14,563 bases of DNA from CAYPEZ01 sp964409985 (GTDB lineage Bacteria > Patescibacteriota > Minisyncoccia > Phycocordibacterales > UBA6899): contig CAYPEZ010000022.1 in assembly GCA_964409985.1 (NCBI GenBank), forward strand, positions 1 through 14,563. Direction: 5' to 3'. The translations under genes and the position numbers were made by a program. Shown here one piece after another: positions 5,344 to 12,005 of this stretch; within the stretch, counting starts at the first letter, position 1; the number at the start of each line of letters is the position of its first letter. Below the pieces are notes generated by a model. It saw only the letters and a list, made by a program, of their open reading frames with translations, made no database searches and was not told the DNA's origin.

Positions 5344-5490
5344 GCCGGAGGAGGGACTTGGTCCTTACAGGACCAGTATCCGTTTCCCATTTCCTCACGA
5401 TAGGAATCCTACGGAAATATAGGAGAACGGCTTCAAGTCCCACACGGAAGTGCTCAAGCACTTCCTCTCCATCATAAAACTTCGTTTTGT
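5344..5490. repeat. tRNA-Leu 3'-end-associated element, proximal copy (unit B)
   Basis: A 147-bp unit joined directly to the tRNA-Leu 3' end. Its left end copies the tRNA 3' end (5344-5360, one T to A change in the T-stem), and identity extends 3 bp past the tRNA (TGT). The inverted partner CAAGTCCC (5434-5441) pairs perfectly with GGGACTTG (5353-5360). Inside, on the minus strand: CCGTTCTCC/GGGAAACGG, ATTTCC/GGAAAT, TAGG/CCTA and TGGTCCT-GTA-AGGACCA; outside, GGAAGTGC-TTGA-GCACTTCC and AAAAC-GAA-GTTTT. It is far more paired than random sequence would be. No ORF. Confidence 0.8.
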
Positions 5491-5570
5491 GCCGGAGGTG
5501 GGACTTGAACCCACACCCCTTTCGAGACGCGATTTTGAGTCGCGCGCGGCTACCATTACGCCACTCCGGC
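5490..5570 (-). tRNA. tRNA-Leu (CAA)
   Basis: A complete class II tRNA on the minus strand: acceptor GCCGGAG/CTCCGGC, D-arm with GGTAGC, anticodon arm CGCGA-CTCAAAA-TCGCG (anticodon CAA, reads UUG), a 13-nt variable arm (TCTC-GAAA-GGGG), T-arm GTGGG-TTCAAGT-CCCAC and discriminator A. 81 nt, no encoded CCA. Two tandem elements with copies of its 3' end follow. Confidence 0.95.
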
Positions 5571-5580
5571 AATACGCTTG

Positions 5581-5609
5581 AGCATAGCCCCAGAAGAGAC
5601 TTTTTTCAA
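5581..5609 (-). promoter_or_regulatory. promoter of tRNA-Leu
   Basis: Minus-strand -35 TTGAAA (5609-5604), a 17-bp spacer and -10 TATGCT (5586-5581), ending 10 bp before the mature 5' end. This is the best complete sigma-70-type promoter in the window. Confidence 0.7.
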
Positions 5610-5630
5610 CAGTCTGGAAATTGATGACCG

Positions 5631-5639
5631 TGGTATACT
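5631..5639 (+). promoter_or_regulatory. extended -10 promoter of parB
   Basis: TGG-TATACT ends 6 nt before the parB ATG, so a normal start site is the A of the ATG itself. No SD, no -35 at the usual distance. Confidence 0.6.
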
Positions 5640-5645
5640 CGTCAA

Positions 5646-6650
5646 ATGCAAGAATTCGCTGGAGACGCGATCTATTGGATCGAAACAGAAAAAATTAAAC
5701 CCAATCCTTATCAGCCTCGAAAAGAGTTTAACGAAATCCATCTTCGAGACTTGGCAGACTCCATTCGTACCTACGGTGTTCTTCAGCCACTCGTGGTGAC
5801 AAAAAAAGAAGTTCCTCATGAGGGGGGCATGGATGTCGAATATGAGCTCATCGCCGGAGAACGACGATTGAGAGCATCAAAACTCGCGGGGCTTACTAAG
5901 GTTCCCGCCATTATTCGAGTTGACATTCAGTCTAGCCAACTCAAGCTTGAGCTCGCAATCATCGAGAACCTCCAGCGTGAAGACATTAATCCTGTCGACC
6001 GTGCAATGGCCTTTGCTCGGTTGGTCAACGAATTCTCATTCTCTCATACCGAAATTGCGAAGCGTGTAGGGAAGAGTCGTGAATATGTTTCAAATACCTT
6101 GCGCCTCCTTTCACTCCCACAAGATATTCTCGATGCGCTGTCACAGGGGAAAATCAGTGAAGGTCATTCACGGCCACTCATGATGCTCAATGATCGCCCC
6201 ATGGAACAGTCTGTGCTGTTTAAAGACATCATGTATCGCAAGCTCACGGTGCGTGAAGCTGAAGAAGCAGCACGCCATATTGCAAAAGAGAAGGTTCGCA
6301 AAAAGCTTCGACCAATGGATCCCGAGATGGCAGAAGTTGCTCGGACGCTCACCGAAGCGCTTGGAACTCATGTCGAAATTGAATCGCGATCCGTCGGAGG
6401 AAAAGTCGTCATTGATTTCTTTTCAAAGGATGATCTTGCACAAATTATTGCTGCGATACAATCTCGACAAGCACACACGGGCTTTTATGAACAGAATGCC
6501 GAACACAAGCCAGTTGATGGAATTGATGAGGGGGTTTCTCGTATTGAAGACACAACACCCCTTCACATTGTCGAAGAGGAGAAGACTCCGCAAACAGAAA
6601 TTGTGGCAGATGATCCCGATCTATACGCAGTAAAGAATTTCAGCGTATAG
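5646..6650 (+). CDS. parB: ParB chromosome-partitioning protein (CTPase/DNA-binding)
   Basis: Binds parS sites, spreads as a CTP-dependent clamp and links the origin region to ParA and condensin. The 334-residue protein has the ParB/Srx N-terminal domain with GERRLRAS (71-78, the CTP-binding GERRxR box) and ENLQREDINP (107-116). A helix-turn-helix follows (about 134-155, HTEIAKRVGKSREYVSNTLRLL), then GKISEGHSRPLM (168-179). After ~190 comes the linker and C-terminal region, with an acidic tail after ~285. Residues 53-65 hold an insertion (KKEVPHEGGMDVE) relative to minimal ParBs. No parA is adjacent and I find no clear parS (TGTTNCACGTGAAACA) here. The gene ends inside the convergent rel gene (11-bp overlap). 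Confidence 0.95.
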   Translation: MQEFAGDAIYWIETEKIKPNPYQPRKEFNEIHLRDLADSIRTYGVLQPLVVTKKEVPHEGGMDVEYELIAGERRLRASKLAGLTKVPAIIRVDIQSSQLKLELAIIENLQREDINPVDRAMAFARLVNEFSFSHTEIAKRVGKSREYVSNTLRLLSLPQDILDALSQGKISEGHSRPLMMLNDRPMEQSVLFKDIMYRKLTVREAEEAARHIAKEKVRKKLRPMDPEMAEVARTLTEALGTHVEIESRSVGGKVVIDFFSKDDLAQIIAAIQSRQAHTGFYEQNAEHKPVDGIDEGVSRIEDTTPLHIVEEEKTPQTEIVADDPDLYAVKNFSV

Positions 6651-8118
6651 CCTCTGCTTTCTTTTTTGCTTCAGCGTGTTTTTGAAGCGCAATCTTGATA
6701 TGTCTGCGTGCCATTGTGGTCTTTGCATACGCAAGCCATTTTGAGCTTGGTTTCGCAGATTCCTTAGTTTCAATAGTGACGATATCTCCATTTTTTAGAG
6801 GAGTATCAAGAGAAACAAGTTTTCCATTCACTTTGGCAGCGGATGCGTGCTCTCCGATTGCTGAGTGAATAGCATAAGCAAAGTCGATAGGGCTTGAATC
6901 AATAGGAAGATCCACGACGTCCCCCTTTGGAGTGAACACGAATACGCGGTCTGTGAAGAAATCTGTCTTGAGCGTATCAAGAAACTCTCCTGATTCAAGG
7001 TGTTCGTGCCACTCAAGGAGTTCATGAACCCAATCAACCTTTCCTTTACGAGGTTTCTTGGTTTTTTTCTGGTTCCCAGATTCTTTATAGCTATAGTGTG
7101 CGGCAATTCCAAGAGTTGCCTCACGATTCATTTCTTCTGTGCGGATTTGGATCTCTGCGACATCTCCGTCTCCAGTGAACACTGTTGTGTGAAGGGACTG
7201 ATACCCGTTTGGGCGAGGGAAGGCGATATAGTCCTTAATTCGCCCAGGAAGGGGACGCCACACTGAGTGAATGACCCCAAGTGCGCGATAACAGTCTGCG
7301 ACAGAAGGCACAATAACGCGCACGGCCGCAATGTCATAGATCCTAGAAAGGTCCATGTCGTATTTTTGTAATTTACGAAAGAGACTATAGGTACGTTTGA
7401 CCCGGTATTCGCCCCGAACCCCAATAATACCTTCTTCGGCAAGTTTCTTTTGAAGAGTTCGGTAGAGTTTCATGAGTTTTTTCTCTGTCCCTTTTGATCG
7501 CTCTTTGATGAGGGCCTCTACCTCTCTGAATTCTTTAGGGTATGCGTAGGGGAATGCATAGTCTTCAAGGTATCCTTTCAGTTTTCCCATCGATAAACGA
7601 TTCGCAAGTGGTGCATAGATTTCAAGAGTCTCAAGCGCAATACGCTGTCGCTTTTCTGGGGGCACAAAAGCAAGCGTCGACATGTTATGAAGCCGATCCG
7701 CCAACTTAATGAGAATAACACGAACATCTTTTGCAGTAGAGATAAACAATTTTCTGAGGCTCTCAGCGTGCCTTTCAAGGCCACGATATTTGAGCTTCCC
7801 GAGTTTCGTTACACCATCAACAAGAAAAAGAATCTCCTTTCCAAACTCTTTTTCAATGGTTTCAGGCGGGACCTGAGCGTCCTCAAGAACATCATGCAAG
7901 AGTCCCGCTGCAATCGTTGGAGCATCGAGCCCAAGTGTTGCTAGGGTTTTTGCGCAAGCACTCACGTGGACAAAATATGGGGCACCAGAATACCTTTGTT
8001 GTGTTGAGTGAGCGTGCTCTGCATAACGGTATGCACGCGAAACTAAATCACGCGAGGCCTCCCGCGCATCTTCCATGGTCGACAATATATCTTCCAACGG
8101 TGTGATAACTTCTCTCAT
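6640..8118 (-). CDS. short RelA/SpoT homologue, (p)ppGpp synthetase/hydrolase without C-terminal ACT region
   Basis: Makes and degrades the alarmones ppGpp and pppGpp. The 492-residue protein starts with an intact HD hydrolase domain (H51, the HDVLED motif at 75-80, RLHNM 142-146). A synthetase domain follows (YSLFRKLQK 244-252, DIAAVRVIV 262-270, RIKD 293-296, NGYQSLHT 304-311, EIQIRT 322-327). The RXKD form at 293 is that of bifunctional Rel/SpoT rather than EXDD-type RelA. A TGS domain (about 391-452) ends the protein; the helical, zinc-finger and ACT domains of ~730-residue Rel are absent. Start at 8118 (MREVITPLED): a TATAAT lies 4 nt upstream; an ATG at 8157 is upstream of that box and overlaps the neighbouring terminator. 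Convergent with parB. Confidence 0.93.
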   Translation of the reverse strand: MREVITPLEDILSTMEDAREASRDLVSRAYRYAEHAHSTQQRYSGAPYFVHVSACAKTLATLGLDAPTIAAGLLHDVLEDAQVPPETIEKEFGKEILFLVDGVTKLGKLKYRGLERHAESLRKLFISTAKDVRVILIKLADRLHNMSTLAFVPPEKRQRIALETLEIYAPLANRLSMGKLKGYLEDYAFPYAYPKEFREVEALIKERSKGTEKKLMKLYRTLQKKLAEEGIIGVRGEYRVKRTYSLFRKLQKYDMDLSRIYDIAAVRVIVPSVADCYRALGVIHSVWRPLPGRIKDYIAFPRPNGYQSLHTTVFTGDGDVAEIQIRTEEMNREATLGIAAHYSYKESGNQKKTKKPRKGKVDWVHELLEWHEHLESGEFLDTLKTDFFTDRVFVFTPKGDVVDLPIDSSPIDFAYAIHSAIGEHASAAKVNGKLVSLDTPLKNGDIVTIETKESAKPSSKWLAYAKTTMARRHIKIALQKHAEAKKKAEAIR

Positions 8119-8122
8119 GAAA

Positions 8123-8128
8123 ATTATA
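8123..8128 (-). promoter_or_regulatory. -10 box of the rel gene
   Basis: A perfect TATAAT on the minus strand, 4 nt before the ATG at 8118. A TTTACA lies 20 bp further upstream, a long spacer. The mRNA would start at or inside the first codon. Confidence 0.5.
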
Positions 8129-8157
8129 GTAGCGAATTGAAGGCAAAGTGTAAACAA

Positions 8158-8185
8158 ATTCCCCGAGTCATGGTGCTCGGGGAAT
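8158..8185 (-). terminator. terminator of the unknown gene at 8168-8686
   Basis: A perfect 10-bp stem ATTCCCCGAG/CTCGGGGAAT with an 8-nt loop. On the minus strand it is followed by TTGTTT. The stop codon (8170-8168) sits in the loop, so the last codons of the gene form the stem. Confidence 0.6.
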
Positions 8186-8686
8186 GGTGGAAAATCTTCT
8201 CAACAGTGTTTTACCCCTGTCGAGAAAAGACTGAAATATTTTTGTTAAACCACGGCGATGGGTTTGCTGAACATGAAGACCTTCTTTCGGTTTTTCCGGA
8301 GTAGACTCCTCGCGAGGCACTGGGGCATTCTGTTCCGGAGAAGGATTCGCATCGAGCGAGGGATACATGGTCTTCTGCGGTAGAAAAACTCTCCCTCTCT
8401 CAACAAATTGCTGATGGATATACTTTCTTAGCCTAACTCTGGTCGCTGAGTTTTGAATGAACGACGCGACATAGAAAGCGTCAGCATCACTTGCTTCGAT
8501 AAGGATTTTACAAACAGGGAGGACAAACGCATCACTGTTGTTTCGTCGATGAGATTTTTTTCCCACCGCAAATGTGATAAGCCGTTCTTTGTCTTCCTTA
8601 TTTTTTCTTTCAAGGTAATTTTTTTGGAGATGTTTGAATTCTTTCATCTCCAAGTCTTTTGTCCCAGACTGTTTACTTGGAGGCAT
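8168..8686 (-). CDS. unknown basic protein, 172 residues
   Basis: I do not recognise this protein. It has three parts: a highly charged N-terminus (1-50, Lys/Glu/Arg-rich, probably helical), a middle segment (about 53-105; FVLPVCKILIEASDADAFYVASF, then a basic RVRLRKYIHQQF) that looks like a small folded domain, and a proline/glutamate-rich linker (about 110-135) leading to a basic, amphipathic tail ending SFLDRGKTLLRRFST. No membrane helix or signal peptide. Start: ATG 8686; an in-frame ATG at 8647 would shorten it by 13. It has its own promoter with a consensus -35 and its own terminator, so it is a single-gene unit between topA and rel. DNA or RNA binding is possible from its charge, but this is a guess. 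Confidence 0.75.
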   Translation of the reverse strand: MPPSKQSGTKDLEMKEFKHLQKNYLERKNKEDKERLITFAVGKKSHRRNNSDAFVLPVCKILIEASDADAFYVASFIQNSATRVRLRKYIHQQFVERGRVFLPQKTMYPSLDANPSPEQNAPVPREESTPEKPKEGLHVQQTHRRGLTKIFQSFLDRGKTLLRRFSTIPRAP

Positions 8687-8718
8687 GTGTCACCGCTGTA
8701 AGGTACATCTGGGTGGGT

Positions 8719-8747
8719 AGCCTAGACCTCTCGGGGGGTCTTGTCAA
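8719..8747 (-). promoter_or_regulatory. promoter with palindromic spacer for the gene at 8168-8686
   Basis: A perfect -35 TTGACA (8747-8742), an exact 17-bp spacer and -10 TAGGCT (8724-8719). The spacer is framed by an inverted repeat AGACC-N8-GGTCT (8724-8741), a plausible repressor-type operator. The leader to the ATG would be about 25-30 nt, unlike the leaderless genes nearby. Confidence 0.5.
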
Positions 8748-8790
8748 ACAGCTGTCTATGAGCAAACAAAAACATCACTGCGGCTGACAA

Positions 8791-8828
8791 AACCTGACAC
8801 ATCAAGCGTGAGCTTGATGTGTCAGGTT
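8791..8828 (-). terminator. terminator of topA
   Basis: A perfect 17-bp stem (AACCTGACACATCAAGC and its complement) with a 4-nt loop, starting 2 bp after the topA stop. On the minus strand it ends in GGTTTTGTC. It is the longest perfect hairpin in the window. Confidence 0.75.
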
Positions 8829-8830
8829 GG

Positions 8831-11044
8831 CTATTTCTTCTCGAGTTTGTGAGGATTATGATTTGGGCACGTCCGATCACTACATCTCTCGGGGATTGTC
8901 TTCGTGCCTTCCATCATGAGTTTGCCACAAGGTTGACCGTTCTCGCGGATGTAGGAACAGATGTTTCCTGTAGGTTTTGATTTAATGATGTACTTGCACT
9001 CGGGGTAGTTTGAACAACTAAAGAATGGACCAAAACGCCCGCGTCTTGCGACAATTTCTCCTTTTCCGCACATGATGCACTTTACTCCAGTTGTATTCAG
9101 AAGTTGTGTCGATGCATCATTTTTAATGTATTTGCACTTTGGATAACGATCACAAGCAACAAATTTTCCATTTCTCCCAGTACGTTCAATAAGATCACCT
9201 TTTTCACAATTTGGGCACTTTTCTCCCGTCATTTTAGGTCCTTCCAAAACTGCTCCTTCAATGGTCCGAGCCCCACTACATGTAGGAAAGTTTTTACATG
9301 AAAGAAATTTTCCACCACGCGAGAGTTTGATAATCATGGGCCCGCTGCACAAAGGACAGGTGATTGATGCATCCGCATCTCCCATGTTCGTGATTTTTTC
9401 TATGTTCTCTTTAGAAGCCACTTCTTCATGGAATGGTGTATAGAATTCCTCCATTGTTTCTCGATAAGCCCGTTCTCCACGAGAAATTTCATCTAGCCGT
9501 TCTTCCATTTCCGCAGTAAACGAGTCCCCAACGTACAGAGGGAAGTATTTTTCGAGGAATGAACTGACAACATCACCGGTGTCTGTTGGGATAAGGGTCT
9601 TGCCTTCTTTTGTAACATATCCTCGATCCTGAATCGTTTTTATAATAGATGCATACGTCGAAGGGCGCCCGATGCCTCGCTTTTCAAGTTCCTTCACGAG
9701 TCCAGCTTCAGTGTAACGAGGTGGGGGCTCAGTCTCCTTCTTTTCATCCTTCATTGAAACAAGTCGAAGCGACGCTCCATCCTTGACGAGTGGAAGAATC
9801 ACATCTTCTCCCTGGGCTTCGGGATCCGCCTGAAGCCAACCAGGGGAGAGTAAACGATTCCCGTTTGCACTGAAGAGAGGGAAGTCTTCATCTTTTCCAA
9901 TGCGAGCAAGAACCTTTGTTCTCATGACTTTTGCGTCTGTCATTTGAGATGCGACTGTGCGTTGCCAAATGAGCTTATACAAACGTTTTTGCTCAGGGGT
10001 GTATCCAGCGTTCAACTTCGATGCATCTGTTGGGCGGATCGCCTCATGGGCTTCTTGTGCGTTTTTTGAGCGGGTTTTATATGTTCGTGGGGCAACTTGA
10101 TCTGACCCAAATTTCTTTCGAATCGTATCAAATATCGAAGCCAGCGCAGACTGCGATAGTGTCGTTGAGTCTGTGCGCATGTATGTAATGAGTCCAGCTT
10201 CATACAGCTTCTGTGCGGTTTGCATTGTTCGAGAAGGACTCATCGAAAGGCGGGTGGCGGCAGCTTGTTGAAGTGTTGATGTTGTAAAAGGTGGGCGTGG
10301 TGATCGTTTTGCTTCTGTTTCTTCCACACTGACAACGGTCCAAGGAAGTGTGCGTCCGGCGTCAATGATTGCCTTGCATCGCTCTTCTGTTTTCGGTTCC
10401 TCGACAGATAGCATTTCTATTGTCTCGCCGTTGGGGGTTTCGAGTGTCGCGTAGATGCGCCAGAAAGTCACAGGAATAAACGCACGTACCTCTCTCTCTC
10501 GTTCCATGAGAATGCGTAGGGCGGGAGATTGAACGCGGCCAGCAGAAAGACCATAACGAACTTTTTTCCAAATGAGTCCAGAAAGATCGTATCCAACAAG
10601 ACGATCAAGAACGCGACGCGCTTCTTGAGCTTTACGGAGGTTGTCATCAACTTTTCTTGGATGCTCAATGGCTTCTTTAATGGCTTCTTCTGTAATCTCG
10701 TGAAAAACAATTCGTTTAGCATGAGGCACTCCAAGAAGAGTGACCAAGTGCCATGCAATAGCCTCTCCTTCGCGGTCGGGGTCTGTTGCAAGGATAACTT
10801 CCTTTGCTTTCTTTGCGAGGGCCTTGAGATCCTGAACAACTTTCTCTTTTCCTGCTGAGATTTCGTAGTGTGGAGTAAAACCGTGTTTGATATCAATCGC
10901 TTTTGTATTTGACTTTGGGAGGTCACGCACATGTCCCACTGATGCCCGAACTAGATATTCTTTGCCCAAATACTTCTCGATCGTCTTTGCTTTTGACGGT
11001 GATTCAACAATCACGAGAGTTTTTTCTGACTGCTTGATAGCCAT
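8831..11044 (-). CDS. topA: DNA topoisomerase I (type IA)
   Basis: Relaxes negative supercoils by cutting one strand through a tyrosine link. The 737-residue protein starts with the TOPRIM domain (LVIVESPSKAKTIEKYLG, the DPDREGEA metal site near 88-95). The core follows, with RVQSPALR (170-177) and the catalytic tyrosine Y288 in GLITYMRTDS. Further blocks are AHEAIRPT and the RGIGRPSTYASI stretch. The C-terminus carries three clear four-cysteine zinc ribbons (CPLC..CKNFPTC, CPNC..CDRYPKC, CIMC..CSNYPEC) and a fourth, CSY..CGK..CSDRTC, of altered spacing. Length is normal for a bacterial topA. It starts 53 bp after dprA, the order seen in many bacteria, and is probably co-transcribed with it. 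No SD is visible. Confidence 0.97.
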   Translation of the reverse strand: MAIKQSEKTLVIVESPSKAKTIEKYLGKEYLVRASVGHVRDLPKSNTKAIDIKHGFTPHYEISAGKEKVVQDLKALAKKAKEVILATDPDREGEAIAWHLVTLLGVPHAKRIVFHEITEEAIKEAIEHPRKVDDNLRKAQEARRVLDRLVGYDLSGLIWKKVRYGLSAGRVQSPALRILMEREREVRAFIPVTFWRIYATLETPNGETIEMLSVEEPKTEERCKAIIDAGRTLPWTVVSVEETEAKRSPRPPFTTSTLQQAAATRLSMSPSRTMQTAQKLYEAGLITYMRTDSTTLSQSALASIFDTIRKKFGSDQVAPRTYKTRSKNAQEAHEAIRPTDASKLNAGYTPEQKRLYKLIWQRTVASQMTDAKVMRTKVLARIGKDEDFPLFSANGNRLLSPGWLQADPEAQGEDVILPLVKDGASLRLVSMKDEKKETEPPPRYTEAGLVKELEKRGIGRPSTYASIIKTIQDRGYVTKEGKTLIPTDTGDVVSSFLEKYFPLYVGDSFTAEMEERLDEISRGERAYRETMEEFYTPFHEEVASKENIEKITNMGDADASITCPLCSGPMIIKLSRGGKFLSCKNFPTCSGARTIEGAVLEGPKMTGEKCPNCEKGDLIERTGRNGKFVACDRYPKCKYIKNDASTQLLNTTGVKCIMCGKGEIVARRGRFGPFFSCSNYPECKYIIKSKPTGNICSYIRENGQPCGKLMMEGTKTIPERCSDRTCPNHNPHKLEKK

Positions 11045-11059
11045 GGTGCACTCATTGGT

Positions 11060-11076
11060 AACACGGAACCCGTGTT
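11060..11076. other. 7-bp hairpin between dprA and topA
   Basis: AACACGG-AAC-CCGTGTT. On the plus strand a T-run follows, on the minus strand an A-run precedes, so as an intrinsic terminator it would act on plus-strand (antisense) transcription, not on dprA-topA read-through. Its role is unclear; it may also protect or process the dprA-topA mRNA. Confidence 0.4.
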
Positions 11077-11097
11077 TTTGGCAAACTCCGTGTGTGT

Positions 11098-11983
11098 TTA
11101 TGATCGCATAACAAGCCCACCATATGTTCGAATAAGGCCTTTGATTTCCAATTCTAAGATCACGACATTTCCTTGTTCTGGAGATAGTCCAAGAGTTGTC
11201 AGGAGTGCATCGCGCTCAGTAGGTTCACGAACAAGATGAAGAAATTTTTGCTCAATTTCCGATAATGTTCCTTGAGTCTCAGAAATCTTATGTGCTTCTT
11301 CTTGTGTGATGCCAAATACATCAAGAATATCCGTTGATGAAAGAATTGGAATTGCTCCGTCACGCAAGAGTCCATTAGGGCCACGAGAAGATGGGGAAGT
11401 GATACCACCGGGAACAATAAGAACATCGCGGTTATATTCCATTGCTAAGCGGGCGGTGATCAGTGTTCCTGACTGTTCTTGTGCTTCAATAATAAGCACT
11501 GCATCGGACAGTCCTGCCATAATGCGATTGCGTTTTGGAAATGTCCATGGTGCGGCGGAGGTGTCAGGAGAAAATTCTGACAGTAGACCGCCTCCAGATG
11601 CAAGAATGTGTTTTGCTAGTGGTATGTGATATTTGGGGTATACACACTCCCACGAGAGTCCCGAACCAGGAACGGCGATAGTGGGAAGTCCAGCATCGAT
11701 AGCTGCCTGNNNNNNNNNNGTCAATTCCAAGTGCAAGTCCAGAAATGATGGTAATCGGTGTATTCCGAAGACCGTTGATAAGCATGTGGACGACGTCTTT
11801 GCCGTACGCAGTATGTTTTCTGCTCCCAACAACGGTCAGAGTGTGTCGACCTTCAAGGGCAATTTCACCTCTCGCATAGAGTGTGTGTGGCGGATCAGGT
11901 ATCTGCTCAAGAGTGGGAAAGCGAGATACTGGAAGCTCCCGTATTGGCCACAAACCTGCTTCTTCTGGGGTAGATAGAGTCAT
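11098..11983 (-). CDS. dprA: DNA-processing protein DprA (Smf), interrupted by a 10-N assembly gap
   Basis: Loads RecA on single-stranded DNA taken up during transformation. The N-terminal part (11983-11720) holds DPPHTLYARGE and the Rossmann-fold blocks VVGSRKHTAYG and ISGLALGID. After the gap the protein continues with QAAIDAGLPTIAVPGSG, GGGLLSEF, FPKRNRIMAGLSDAVLIIEA, SGTLITARLA and a PGG motif. A C-terminal winged-helix-like domain follows (about the last 65 residues, EQKFLHLV to GLIRTYGGLVMRS). The 10 N (11710-11719) put the halves out of frame. Twelve missing bases (four residues, x-x-A-H in the family pattern GIDxxAH) would restore one ORF of 295 residues, so this is a placeholder-length gap, not a pseudogene. 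Start ATG 11983 lies 22 bp from the serS start. Confidence 0.93.
11710..11719. other. assembly gap (10 N)
   Basis: A run of exactly ten N, a common placeholder length, between the GID and QAA codons of dprA. Reading frame and the DprA family pattern both imply about 12 real bases. Confidence 0.95.
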
Positions 11984-11988
11984 GACGT

Positions 11989-11994
11989 ATGATA
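11989..11994 (-). promoter_or_regulatory. -10 box of dprA
   Basis: Minus-strand TATCAT, 5 nt before the dprA ATG (11983). It overlaps the serS -10 boxes on the other strand. No recognisable -35. Confidence 0.4.
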
Positions 11995-11998
11995 TGAT
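11990..11998 (+). promoter_or_regulatory. extended -10 promoter of serS
   Basis: TGA-TATGAT, the second of two overlapping TATGAT boxes (11988-11993 and 11993-11998). It ends 7 nt before the serS ATG at 12006, so +1 is at or next to the start codon. Confidence 0.55.
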
Positions 11999-12005
11999 GC
12001 ATCCT

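Noticed and set aside
5205..5490. CRISPR-like array
   Set aside because: There are only two or three units, the shared parts are long and structured, there is no uniform spacer length, and no cas genes are near.
7955..7980. parS-like site (CACGTG context)
   Set aside because: It has only the central CACGTG; the flanking TGTTNC/GAAACA arms do not match, and it lies within rel coding sequence.
11060..11078. Terminator between dprA and topA
   Set aside because: The T-run is on the plus strand, so it does not fit termination of the minus-strand dprA-topA transcript.
11098..11983. dprA as a true pseudogene
   Set aside because: All family blocks are intact on both sides of the gap; only the arbitrary length of the N run breaks the frame.
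11883..12005. N-terminal extension of serS
   Set aside because: It would run over the dprA start region; SerRS proteins start at MLDIKFI, matching ATG 12006 and its -10 box.
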